Positions 1 to 5,732 of a stretch of 6,353 nucleotides of DNA are shown here, in pieces. Under the pieces are notes generated by a model that searched no databases, was not told the DNA's origin, and saw only the letters and a program-made list of their open reading frames with translations. Source of the stretch: Oscillospiraceae bacterium (GTDB taxonomy: Bacteria; Bacillota; Clostridia; Oscillospirales; Ruminococcaceae); NCBI GenBank assembly GCA_017424665.1, contig JAFOYK010000167.1, forward strand, positions 1-6,353, given 5' to 3'. Every line of letters starts with the position of its first letter. The first letter of the stretch is position 1. A program made the position numbers and the translations under genes.

Positions 1-18
1 AAAGCCGCAGGCCTTTTC
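1..18 (-). terminator. Terminator of the 428-aa lipoprotein gene, cut by the window edge
   Basis: The left edge holds the loop (AAA, 1-3) and one stem arm, GCCGCAGGC (4-12), followed by CTTTTCC. This is the same arrangement as the complete terminator at 1391-1426, just downstream of a stop codon in the same context. The partner arm and U-tract lie outside the window, so the call rests on near-identity to the complete copy. Confidence 0.72.
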
Positions 19-40
19 CATTTTTATTCAAGATAATTTA
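1..40. repeat. Direct repeat copy 1: shared 3' end and terminator of the paralog pair
   Basis: Positions 1-31 are identical to 1409-1439, position 32 differs (G against T), and 33-40 are identical to 1441-1448. The repeat covers the terminator loop and arm, the 3' untranslated bases, the stop codon and the last codons of the gene. It probably continues leftward outside the window. Confidence 0.93.
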
Positions 41-1310
41 TAAATTCTTCTCTATTTCCGCTATCACCGAAATAATGGATCCAGAAAATATCTTCACCAC
101 GGTCGATTCCCATGCTGAAATTTGGGCTACGGGTAAGTTCCGTATCAATATAATTAATTACTTCAAGAGTTTCATAATCCAAAACAGCAAGCTCAATGTT
201 TTCAGCATATTCATCATCGGAAACGCATTGATAAGCAACAACAATTCGGTTTCCGCTGTCGCGTCCAACATAAGTTACCCAATGCTTTTCATCATATTTT
301 GAAGGAAGCTCGGTTATTTTCCTAAGGCTTTCGCTTTCAAAATCATAAATCCAGATTCCGCCGGGAGTTTCAAAAATTCCACAGGGAGTTTGTTCCATAT
401 AAAAACTGTGGTAGTTTCTTCCGAAAACAGTTACTATGTTTATGGAAGAATTTTTGATAACGCTGTATTCCGCTTTTGTTCCGGCGCTGTAACTTAAAAC
501 GTTTGCCGCAAAAGAATAGTCGGAATTATGCCATGTTGGAATTTCGTCATCATAAATCATTTTGTTGGATTTATATTTCCAAAGGGGTTCTTCCTGCTTT
601 ATTTCAAGAATGGCTTTTCGGTAAACAGGAAAATATTCCGGATTTTCGATGCCATCATAAAAAGATGTATCGTGATAGAAGGAATAATAAATTTTAAGGA
701 TGTCGCCATCTTTTTGAACGTCAGTTATATAGGTGAACATCGGGCCACCGCCACCGACCGGAATGACATATTGGTCTGTTTCGGCGTCATATCCAAAAGC
801 GTTGCGGATATCCTCTTTCTCCCAAAGGAAATAGCGGCCGAGCCTTTCCTCAACTTCGGCGGAACTGAGCCAAAAACCTTCGTCCGTTCCCGGGTCGCTT
901 TTTGGAATTCCCAAAAACTCAAAGTCTTTTCGTTCGCATGTTTTGTAAACGTCGGTAAGATAGGTATAGGGAATATAGTCTTCGGAAAATTCTTTCTGGA
1001 GAAGGTATCCGGTGTCGTCGATGAAAGTATCGTAAACCGCCTGATATTCTTCGGACATTATGACTTCTTCGGCTTTTACATAAAGCGGTTCAAAAACTTC
1101 GTCTGTCGGCTCAACAAAAGCATCTTTTACATTTTCGGTAACAATGCTTACCTTGAAAAGTTCTGGTTCGGAAGGTTCTTCGGGTTCCGCCTCGCCTTCG
1201 GATTCGGAAGAAGGAACCTCCGGAACAGGTTCGGAAGGTGTTTCCGTTTTTTCACAGCCTAAAAGGGAAAGAAGAAGCAAAAAGATTATTAAAACAGCAA
1301 ATTTTTTCAA
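24..1310 (-). CDS. Secreted lipoprotein of unknown function (428 aa), downstream copy of a tandem paralog pair
   Basis: The protein is probably anchored to the outer face of the membrane. Residues 1-19 form a lipoprotein signal peptide: Lys-Lys, a Leu/Ile/Phe-rich core, then lipobox SLLGC with the lipidated Cys at 19. Residues 20-50 are a Glu/Pro/Ser-rich tether. The rest is a predicted extracytoplasmic domain containing ETDQY-x-IP-x2-GGGP (about 178-190), a GDILKIYYS strand (202-210), a TWHN motif (259-262), and a C-terminal segment from about 318 with GIWIYDFES and ITELPSKY. All of these recur in the neighbouring 439-aa protein, so the two are paralogs; I hand-counted about 24 identities in 61 aligned C-terminal positions. 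I chose the TTG at 1308-1310 because AAGGAGGTG lies 6 bases upstream of it. The frame stays open to a TTG at 1439, but that extension would run back through the promoter and the preceding gene's terminator. The beta-rich C-terminus vaguely recalls propeller blades, but no function can be assigned. Confidence 0.87.
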   Translation of the reverse strand: MKKFAVLIIFLLLLSLLGCEKTETPSEPVPEVPSSESEGEAEPEEPSEPELFKVSIVTENVKDAFVEPTDEVFEPLYVKAEEVIMSEEYQAVYDTFIDDTGYLLQKEFSEDYIPYTYLTDVYKTCERKDFEFLGIPKSDPGTDEGFWLSSAEVEERLGRYFLWEKEDIRNAFGYDAETDQYVIPVGGGGPMFTYITDVQKDGDILKIYYSFYHDTSFYDGIENPEYFPVYRKAILEIKQEEPLWKYKSNKMIYDDEIPTWHNSDYSFAANVLSYSAGTKAEYSVIKNSSINIVTVFGRNYHSFYMEQTPCGIFETPGGIWIYDFESESLRKITELPSKYDEKHWVTYVGRDSGNRIVVAYQCVSDDEYAENIELAVLDYETLEVINYIDTELTRSPNFSMGIDRGEDIFWIHYFGDSGNREEFINYLE

Positions 1311-1316
1311 TAAAAA

Positions 1317-1325
1317 CACCTCCTT
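1317..1325 (-). promoter_or_regulatory. Ribosome binding site deciding the TTG start at 1310
   Basis: On the minus strand the sequence reads AAGGAGGTG, a near-perfect anti-16S match, followed by TTTTTA and then TTG. This places initiation at 1308-1310, directly before the Lys-Lys and hydrophobic core of the lipoprotein signal peptide. It argues against the longer in-frame extension. Confidence 0.88.
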
Positions 1326-1331
1326 GATTAG

Positions 1332-1360
1332 AATATAAAATTTTAAGTTTAAAAAGTCAA
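1332..1360 (-). promoter_or_regulatory. Sigma-A-like promoter of the 428-aa lipoprotein gene
   Basis: The minus strand shows TTGACT (-35, 1355-1360), a 17-base AT-rich spacer, and TATATT (-10, 1332-1337). Each hexamer matches the consensus at five of six positions. Transcription would start near 1325, essentially at the first base of the ribosome binding site, giving a leader of only about 15 bases. The promoter lies just downstream of the preceding gene's terminator, so this gene is probably monocistronic. Confidence 0.75.
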
Positions 1361-1363
1361 TAT

Positions 1364-1391
1364 TTCCGGAAGAATATTCCGAATGGGAATA
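1364..1391. promoter_or_regulatory. Cluster of short palindromes upstream of the -35 (possible operator)
   Basis: Between the preceding terminator and the -35 lie TTCCGGAA (1364-1371), GAATATTC (1372-1379), and the inverted repeat TATTCC-N5-GGAATA (1375-1391). They are adjacent and partly overlapping, as in a regulator site, but each is short and could arise by chance in AT-rich DNA. No matching cluster is seen in front of the 439-aa paralog. Confidence 0.25.
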
Positions 1392-1426
1392 AAGAAAAAG
1401 CCTGCGGCAAAGCCGCAGGCCTTTTC
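1391..1426 (-). terminator. Intrinsic terminator of the 439-aa lipoprotein gene
   Basis: A perfect 9-bp GC-rich stem (GCCTGCGGC at 1400-1408 and GCCGCAGGC at 1412-1420) has a 3-base loop. On the minus strand it is followed by TTTTTCTTT. A-tract/T-tract pairing after one mismatch extends the stem to about 1394/1426. It begins a few bases after the stop codon at 1432. The other flank also has a T-rich stretch, so it could work in both directions. Confidence 0.9.
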
Positions 1427-1448
1427 CATTTTTATTCAATATAATTTA
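1409..1448. repeat. Direct repeat copy 2: shared 3' end and terminator of the paralog pair
   Basis: This matches positions 1-40 at 39 of 40 bases, 1408 bp away. It spans the last codons and stop of the 439-aa gene, its 3' untranslated region and one terminator arm. Identity falls off sharply inside the coding region, where the two genes are clearly diverged. Confidence 0.93.
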
Positions 1449-2751
1449 TTTTTTCATAATCACCGGTTTTTGTGTTATATATTTCAACTGTGTTTCCTTC
1501 GATCGGATCCCACTGTGCAATAAAAGGCTTTTCATCGAAAAAATCGGCTGAAAGTCCGGTGTTTATGTAATTTATAACTTCGTAACTTTCTTCATCAAGG
1601 ACCGCAATTTCAACAGTGACTTGTTCCGGATTATTTGAAAGAACGTTATAAGACAGAATTATGTGCCCGGAGTTATCGATCCAGGCATTACGAATCATGT
1701 GCGTTTTATTGTATTCGGAAGGAAGCTTTGAAATATGAATAAACTCATCTGTTTCAAAACGGTAAAAATACAACCCGTTCAGCGAAAGAAAGAAGCAATA
1801 AGAATTTTCACCGAAATACATTTTGTGCCCACGTGGGCCGTTTATATCAATGTTGTAATGCTTGTTTCCGTTGCGGATAAGGTAATTTCCGATATATTCC
1901 TGAGCAAGTTTCGGGGTGCTGAAAGATGAAAATTTTGAAAAATCTTCGTTGTGCCATTGCGGGGAATAAATGCTTTCTTTGAAAGTTGTTTCGTTGGAAA
2001 GATATTTCCATCCGTTTTCTTCAATTTTTATTTTCAAAGTATGGTTTTCGTAAACTTCAAGATATTCTCCTTCGCCCCAACCGTCATAGATGGAAAAATC
2101 TATAGTCAAAATATCCTCATCAAAACTATAATCCCTTATGCAGGTATAAGTTGGTCCACCGCCGCAGCCGGGAATATGATATTGGTCTGTTTCCGGAAGA
2201 TATTCAAAATATTGGCGGTAATCTTCCGGATTCCAGGGGAACCAGCGGGCAATGCTTTCTTCGGTTTTTCTTCCGTCAACAAGATAGCTTTCTGCCATAT
2301 CATAGCCGCTTTTTTCGATTCCGTAATATTTATAATCGAGATTTTCACATTGATAGAAAATATAAGTATAGATTGCGATGTTTCCGTGGGGTGCGTTGTT
2401 TTCGTCAAAATCCAGGGAAAGAGGCATTGCGGATTCTATCGGTGCAATATATTTTTCCCATATTTCTAGAGTTTCTCCGGACATTTTTGTTGCTTCTTTT
2501 GGAATTACTTCAAAACTGACAGTTTCCGCTTCGGAAATTTCCGCAGGAAGAGTTTCGGAATCCACAACAAGGCTTATGTTGAATATTTCCGGTTCGGGTT
2601 TTTCTTCAGGAACACTTTCGGAAGAGGAGGAAGGTTCTTCACTTTCGGAAGAGGAAGATGAGCCTTCGTTTTCCGAAGGTGAAGCGGGAGTTTTTCCGCA
2701 ACCGGAAAAAACAAGAATCAGCGCAAGCAAAACAAGGAAAAACTTTTTCAA
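1432..2751 (-). CDS. Secreted lipoprotein of unknown function (439 aa), upstream copy of a tandem paralog pair
   Basis: Residues 1-18 are a lipoprotein signal peptide (MKKFF, a Leu/Val/Ile core, lipobox FSGC with Cys18). Residues 19-55 are a low-complexity Ser/Glu tether with a 9-residue internal repeat. The extracytoplasmic domain shares ordered blocks with the 428-aa neighbour: a W-x2-EDxR segment, ETDQY-x-IP-x2-GGGP (about 187-200), DILTIDFS (213-220), QWHNEDF, then GLYFYRFET and ISKLPSEY, ending EIAVLD and EVINYI. This copy has several extra cysteines in the mature part (for example 135, 196 and 204). The start is TTG at 2749-2751, chosen because it directly precedes the KKFF signal peptide and has AGGGGTGG four bases upstream. 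It has its own promoter and terminator. No known family is recognised with confidence; a sensing, binding or surface role is possible but not shown. Confidence 0.88.
   Translation of the reverse strand: MKKFFLVLLALILVFSGCGKTPASPSENEGSSSSSESEEPSSSSESVPEEKPEPEIFNISLVVDSETLPAEISEAETVSFEVIPKEATKMSGETLEIWEKYIAPIESAMPLSLDFDENNAPHGNIAIYTYIFYQCENLDYKYYGIEKSGYDMAESYLVDGRKTEESIARWFPWNPEDYRQYFEYLPETDQYHIPGCGGGPTYTCIRDYSFDEDILTIDFSIYDGWGEGEYLEVYENHTLKIKIEENGWKYLSNETTFKESIYSPQWHNEDFSKFSSFSTPKLAQEYIGNYLIRNGNKHYNIDINGPRGHKMYFGENSYCFFLSLNGLYFYRFETDEFIHISKLPSEYNKTHMIRNAWIDNSGHIILSYNVLSNNPEQVTVEIAVLDEESYEVINYINTGLSADFFDEKPFIAQWDPIEGNTVEIYNTKTGDYEKINYIE
2613..2655 (-). repeat. Two-copy 27-bp tandem repeat in the lipoprotein tether
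   Basis: The 16-base sequence CACTTTCGGAAGAGGA occurs at 2613-2628 and again at 2640-2655, a 27-base (nine-codon) period. It encodes repeated Ser-Ser-Ser-Glu-Ser stretches just after the lipidated cysteine. The period keeps the reading frame, so copy-number change would only alter tether length. Confidence 0.8.
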
Positions 2752-2755
2752 AAAA

Positions 2756-2763
2756 CCACCCCT
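2756..2763 (-). promoter_or_regulatory. Ribosome binding site for the TTG start at 2751
   Basis: The minus strand reads AGGGGTGG, then TTTT, then TTG. It differs from the downstream paralog's AAGGAGGTG, so initiation may be weaker, but it supports the TTG at 2749-2751 as the true start. Confidence 0.7.
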
Positions 2764-2787
2764 TTTTAAAATTTATCCTTTAATTAA

Positions 2788-2815
2788 AGTATAAAATTGG
2801 CGTAGTGAAAGTCAA
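2788..2815 (-). promoter_or_regulatory. Sigma-A-like promoter of the 439-aa lipoprotein gene
   Basis: The minus strand has TTGACT (-35, 2810-2815), a 16-base spacer, and TATACT (-10, 2788-2793). Transcription would start near 2781, giving a leader of about 30 bases. The -35 hexamer is the same as that of the downstream paralog. The promoter follows the MFS terminator, so the lipoprotein gene is separately transcribed. Confidence 0.75.
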
Positions 2816-2845
2816 GAGCAAAAGAGAAATATTCATAAAAAGAAT

Positions 2846-2880
2846 AAAAAGAGCCTGCGGCAAAGCCGCAGGCTCTTTTT
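2846..2880 (-). terminator. Strong intrinsic terminator of the MFS gene
   Basis: A perfect 16-bp inverted repeat spans 2846-2861 and 2865-2880 with a 3-base loop. It has an 11-bp GC-rich stem flanked by A5/T5, so the minus-strand transcript ends in TTTTTATTCTTTTT. It starts three bases after the MFS stop codon. Its inner stem is identical to that of the two lipoprotein-gene terminators. Confidence 0.93.
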
Positions 2881-2883
2881 ATT

Positions 2884-4116
2884 TTAAACGTTTCTGTTAT
2901 AAAGCGGAGCAACGTGCTTTTTGTTTCCGCCGATGATAACAATTGCGGCAAAAGCGCTGAACACAAGCATGAAAACCGTAAGGGTCGCGCGCATGGAAAT
3001 GAATTCCGAAAGAAGGCCCGCAAGAAGTTCACCGGAAAGAGCGCCGACGGTGTTGAGCATGAAGAATGCGCCGTTGAAACGTCCTTTCATTTCGTGCGGA
3101 ACGTGGGATTGGGTTGCGGAAACGCGGATGTTATAGGAAGTTACGCCGAAAATTCCGATGATGAAGCTTCCGATGGCCATTGAATAAAGCGGAGTGTAAA
3201 GATAGAACGCTTCGACCACGGCGATGCTGATATAAACGAAAAGCGCAATTCCGAATTTTCTTTTTGCAGGAAGCTCGACTTTATAATGGATAACGCCGCC
3301 AAGGCTTCGGCCGATTACGCTGAAAATCGAAACGAACATATAAAGATATTCGCCGTTATCAAAAGCACCTTTGAACCAGGGAAGGGTGATGACCTGGGAA
3401 GCACCGCCGGCAACGCTCATTGCTGTGAAATAAAGAGTTACAGCAAGAAGACCTTTTTCCGAAGCAAGATAATGAATGCCCTCTTTCATGTCGCTGAAAT
3501 AGCTTTTGGTGCTGTAAGAGCCCTCAGGATGAATTTTCTGAATTGTTTCAACGTCGGATATCCTTGTTTCGAAAATTGCCGCAATGAAGAAGAAAACGGA
3601 GTTTACGGCAAGAAGCGGAGCAAGACCGAATGCGTTATAAGCAATTGTCGCAAGGGGCAGCATGAAGAAAGTCATGGTCTGCAAAGTTCCGGAAATGGAA
3701 TATGCCTTCGAATAATTTCCTTCGGTGATAAGCATTGGATAGAAGCTTTCGAAAGCGACCATATAAACGCTGTTTATTGTACCTATTATAAAGGTTACCG
3801 CCGCGAAAATTCCGAAATTGAAATAATCAAAGAAGATAAGCGCCGCAAGAAGAACATAAATCGTTGCGGAGCAAAAATCCAGAGTGTAGATGGTTCTTCT
3901 TCGGGAAAATCTGTCCATAAGCGGCCCGGAAATGACCGGTGCGGCAATTTGCGGAAGGGTATAGAGGAATATGTAAATTGCATAAAGAAGGGTGGAATCC
4001 ATATAATCGAGCACAAAAAGGCTCATGGCAAAACCGGCAATGGAGTTGCCCATCATGGAAACAACACTTCCGAGAGTTATTGTTGTAAAATCCTTTGTCC
4101 AAAGTTTGTTCTGCAT
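2884..4116 (-). CDS. MFS transporter, exporter-like (410 aa)
   Basis: This is an integral membrane protein of the major facilitator superfamily, at the usual length of about 400 residues with roughly 12 hydrophobic segments. The loop after the second helix carries motif A (GPLMDRFSRRR, residues 64-74). A degenerate counterpart follows at the start of the second half (near 273-286). A hydrophilic central loop (about 185-215) separates the two halves. The stretch RVSATQSHVPHEMKGRF (331-347) resembles the Q-x2-VP-x-E-x-GR signature of the MFS_3 / macrolide-efflux-like branch. An export role for a drug or small metabolite is therefore inferred, but the substrate is unknown. The ATG at 4114-4116 has GAGGT upstream. 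The gene has its own promoter and terminator and is not part of the liv operon. It is not close enough to a named protein to give a symbol. Confidence 0.9.
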   Translation of the reverse strand: MQNKLWTKDFTTITLGSVVSMMGNSIAGFAMSLFVLDYMDSTLLYAIYIFLYTLPQIAAPVISGPLMDRFSRRRTIYTLDFCSATIYVLLAALIFFDYFNFGIFAAVTFIIGTINSVYMVAFESFYPMLITEGNYSKAYSISGTLQTMTFFMLPLATIAYNAFGLAPLLAVNSVFFFIAAIFETRISDVETIQKIHPEGSYSTKSYFSDMKEGIHYLASEKGLLAVTLYFTAMSVAGGASQVITLPWFKGAFDNGEYLYMFVSIFSVIGRSLGGVIHYKVELPAKRKFGIALFVYISIAVVEAFYLYTPLYSMAIGSFIIGIFGVTSYNIRVSATQSHVPHEMKGRFNGAFFMLNTVGALSGELLAGLLSEFISMRATLTVFMLVFSAFAAIVIIGGNKKHVAPLYNRNV

Positions 4117-4148
4117 TTTTTACCTCAAGAAAAGTTTAATACCGCTAA

Positions 4149-4177
4149 AGTATATCATAGTTTTAAGGCTGTTACAA
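4149..4177 (-). promoter_or_regulatory. Extended -10 promoter of the MFS gene
   Basis: The minus strand shows TTGTAA (-35, 4172-4177), a 17-base spacer, and TATACT (-10, 4149-4154) preceded by TGA, an extended -10 element. Transcription would start near 4142, about 25 bases before the ATG. The liv-operon terminator lies immediately upstream, so expression is independent of that operon. Confidence 0.8.
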
Positions 4178-4180
4178 CAG
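4169..4180. promoter_or_regulatory. 12-bp palindrome over the MFS -35 (possible operator)
   Basis: CTGTT-AC-AACAG is an inverted repeat with 5-bp arms centred on the -35 hexamer. A repressor dimer could bind there, and MFS efflux genes are often repressor-controlled, but no regulator gene is visible in the window and the palindrome is short. Confidence 0.3.
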
Positions 4181-4203
4181 ATTGCGTCAAAAGGAAACGG
4201 AAT

Positions 4204-4233
4204 AAAAAAGGCACCGCTTTGCGGTGCCTTTTT
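4204..4233 (-). terminator. Intrinsic terminator of the liv operon
   Basis: An 8-bp stem (GGCACCGC at 4210-4217, GCGGTGCC at 4221-4228) has a 3-base loop and is flanked by A6 and T5. On the minus strand it gives a T6 tail. It begins 12 bases after the livF stop codon. Its stem differs from the three terminators to the left. The plus-strand flank is also T-rich, so it may be bidirectional. Confidence 0.92.
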
Positions 4234-4245
4234 CTTTTTTTAAAA

Positions 4246-4956
4246 TTAAACGCCGAGGTAAGCTTTTTTAACTTCTTCGCTGGCGGCAAGTTCTTCGCCG
4301 GTTCCGGAAAGAACAATGCTTCCGGTTTCAAGAACGTAAGCTCTGTCGGAAATTGCAAGGGATTTGCCTGCGTTCTGTTCAACAAGAAGAATGGTGGTTC
4401 CGTCTTTGTTGATGTCTTTGATGATGTCGAAAACTTCGTCAACAAGAAGGGGAGAAAGACCCATGGAAGGTTCATCAAGCATCAGAAGCTTCGGGCGGGA
4501 CATAAGAGCGCGGCCCATCGCAAGCATCTGCTGTTCACCGCCGGAAAGAGTTCCGGCAATCTGGTTCTTTCTTTCCGCAAGGCGGGGAAAACGTTTGTAA
4601 ACTTTTTCAAGGTCTTCTTCAAAATGTTCGTCCTTCTTTTTGGAATAAGCGCCCATAAGAAGGTTTTCATAAACGGTAAGTTCCTGGAAAATTCTTCTGC
4701 CTTCCGGAACCTGGGACATTCCAAGATGAACGATTTTGTGGCAGGGAGTTTTGGTGATATCTTCGCCGTCATAAATAACGGTGCCGCCTTTTTTGGGGAT
4801 AAGACCGATAACGCTCTGCATGGTGGTGGTTTTGCCTGCGCCGTTTGCGCCGATAAGGGTTACGATTTCGCCTTCGTTAACTTCAAAGCTGATTCCTTTA
4901 AGAGCTTTGATAACGCCGTAGGAAACCTCAAGATCTTTAACTTCCAAAAGTGCCAT
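4246..4956 (-). CDS. livF: Branched-chain amino acid ABC transporter, ATP-binding protein LivF
   Basis: This is one of the two cytoplasmic ATPases that power high-affinity Leu/Ile/Val (or related amino acid) import through LivHM. At 236 aa it has the standard LivF length. Walker A is GANGAGKT (36-43), the Q-loop Gln is 82 in SQVPEGRRIF, the signature is LSGGEQQ (137-143), Walker B is LLMLDEP (157-163), and the D-loop is SMGLSP. The H-loop position reads LVEQN with Gln194 instead of His, which is typical of LivF; the partner LivG carries the His. The C-terminal KKAYLG is also characteristic. The ATG at 4954-4956 is preceded by AGGAGG (4966-4971) inside the last livG codons. It is the last gene of the operon, five bases after livG. 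The exact amino acid specificity cannot be read from the ATPase. Confidence 0.96.
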   Translation of the reverse strand: MALLEVKDLEVSYGVIKALKGISFEVNEGEIVTLIGANGAGKTTTMQSVIGLIPKKGGTVIYDGEDITKTPCHKIVHLGMSQVPEGRRIFQELTVYENLLMGAYSKKKDEHFEEDLEKVYKRFPRLAERKNQIAGTLSGGEQQMLAMGRALMSRPKLLMLDEPSMGLSPLLVDEVFDIIKDINKDGTTILLVEQNAGKSLAISDRAYVLETGSIVLSGTGEELAASEEVKKAYLGV

Positions 4957-4961
4957 TTGCG

Positions 4962-5732
4962 TTATCCTCCTATGTATGCTTTGATTACTTCCGGGTCGTT
5001 AAGGGCAACCTCGGGCGGGCCCTGAACAAGAGAAGTTCCGAAGTTGAGAACGGTGATTTCGTCGCAAAGACCGGAAACGAATTTCATATCATGCTCGATG
5101 AGAAGAATGGTGATGTTATATTCGTCGCGGATCCTGCGGACGATTTTCATAAGGTCCTCGGTTTCGTGGGGGTTCATACCCGCAGCAGGTTCGTCAAGGC
5201 AAAGAAGCTTCGGGTTGGTTGCAAGAGCGCGGGCAATTTCAAGCTTTCTCTGTTTTCCGTAAGGAAGGTTGCAGGAAAGGTTGTTGCGTTCGTCCAGAAG
5301 GCCGACGATATCAAGAATTTCCTTTGCTCGGTCGCGCATTGCGCGTTCGGTTTTAAAATGTTTCGGAAGGCGGAAGATGCTGGAGATAACTCCGCAGTTA
5401 AATTCCGGCTGGTTATGAAGACCGACCATTACGTTTCTTATAACGGTCATGTTGTTGAAAAGGCGGATGTTCTGGAAAGTTCTTGCAATGCCTTTGTGGT
5501 TGATGGTTTCCTGGCCTTTTCCGGTAAGATCTTCGCCGTCAAGCCAGAATTTACCGGTGGTGGGTTTATAAACGCCGGTGATCATGTTGAAAACGGTGGT
5601 TTTGCCTGCGCCGTTAGGGCCAACAAGTCCGTAAAGCTGGCCTTCCTTAATTTCGACGTTAAGATTCTGAACAGCTTTAAGTCCGCCGAAGGAGATTCCG
5701 AGGTTTTCGGTTTTAAGAACAGTTTTGCTCAT
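4962..5732 (-). CDS. livG: Branched-chain amino acid ABC transporter, ATP-binding protein LivG
   Basis: This is the second ATPase of the LIV-type importer, expected to pair with LivF beneath the LivH/LivM membrane channel. At 256 aa it is full length. Walker A is GPNGAGKT (38-45), the Q-loop is RTFQNIRLF with Gln87, the signature is LPYGKQR (156-162), Walker B is LLCLDEP (176-182), the D-loop is AAGMNP, and the H-loop is LIEHD with His214. The RTFQNIRLF block and the C-terminal KAYIGG identify LivG rather than a generic ABC ATPase. The signature has the family-style LxYG form in place of LSGG. The ATG at 5730-5732 directly follows the livM TAA with no spacer. AAAGGAGG (5741-5748), inside the end of livM, serves as its ribosome binding site, suggesting translational coupling. 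Confidence 0.97.
   Translation of the reverse strand: MSKTVLKTENLGISFGGLKAVQNLNVEIKEGQLYGLVGPNGAGKTTVFNMITGVYKPTTGKFWLDGEDLTGKGQETINHKGIARTFQNIRLFNNMTVIRNVMVGLHNQPEFNCGVISSIFRLPKHFKTERAMRDRAKEILDIVGLLDERNNLSCNLPYGKQRKLEIARALATNPKLLCLDEPAAGMNPHETEDLMKIVRRIRDEYNITILLIEHDMKFVSGLCDEITVLNFGTSLVQGPPEVALNDPEVIKAYIGG
4966..4971 (-). promoter_or_regulatory. livF ribosome binding site embedded in the livG 3' end
   Basis: AGGAGG on the minus strand overlaps the final Gly-Gly codons of livG and sits nine bases before the livF ATG. Ribosomes finishing livG would pass over it, consistent with coupled expression of the two ATPases. Confidence 0.8.

Noticed and set aside
528..1262. A 244-codon plus-strand open frame opposite the 428-aa lipoprotein gene
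   Set aside because: It lies wholly antisense to a gene with a signal peptide, ribosome binding site, promoter and paralog support. Its translation is Phe/Ile/Val-rich, as expected from the reverse complement of Glu/Lys/Asp-rich coding sequence.
1311..1439. 43-residue N-terminal extension of the 428-aa lipoprotein, from a TTG at 1439
   Set aside because: This stretch contains the preceding gene's terminator and this gene's promoter and ribosome binding site. The extension would place non-signal sequence before the lipoprotein signal peptide.
1..2883. The repeated hairpins considered as a CRISPR array, insertion-sequence ends or a riboswitch
   Set aside because: The copies are about 1.4 kb apart with full genes between them, each sits just after a stop codon and has a U-tract, and no transposase, cas gene or target-site duplication is seen. 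Terminator function explains each one.
4246..4956. Gln instead of His at the LivF H-loop, considered as a defective ATPase
   Set aside because: The VEQN sequence is normal in LivF proteins. The partner LivG keeps the His, and all other ATPase motifs are intact.
3286..5025. A 579-codon open frame on the plus strand, opposite the MFS gene, livF and the end of livG
   Set aside because: It is antisense to well-supported genes, crosses a promoter and a terminator, and has no recognisable domain. Its openness follows from rare use of TTA, CTA and TCA codons in the real genes, which removes stops from the opposite frame.
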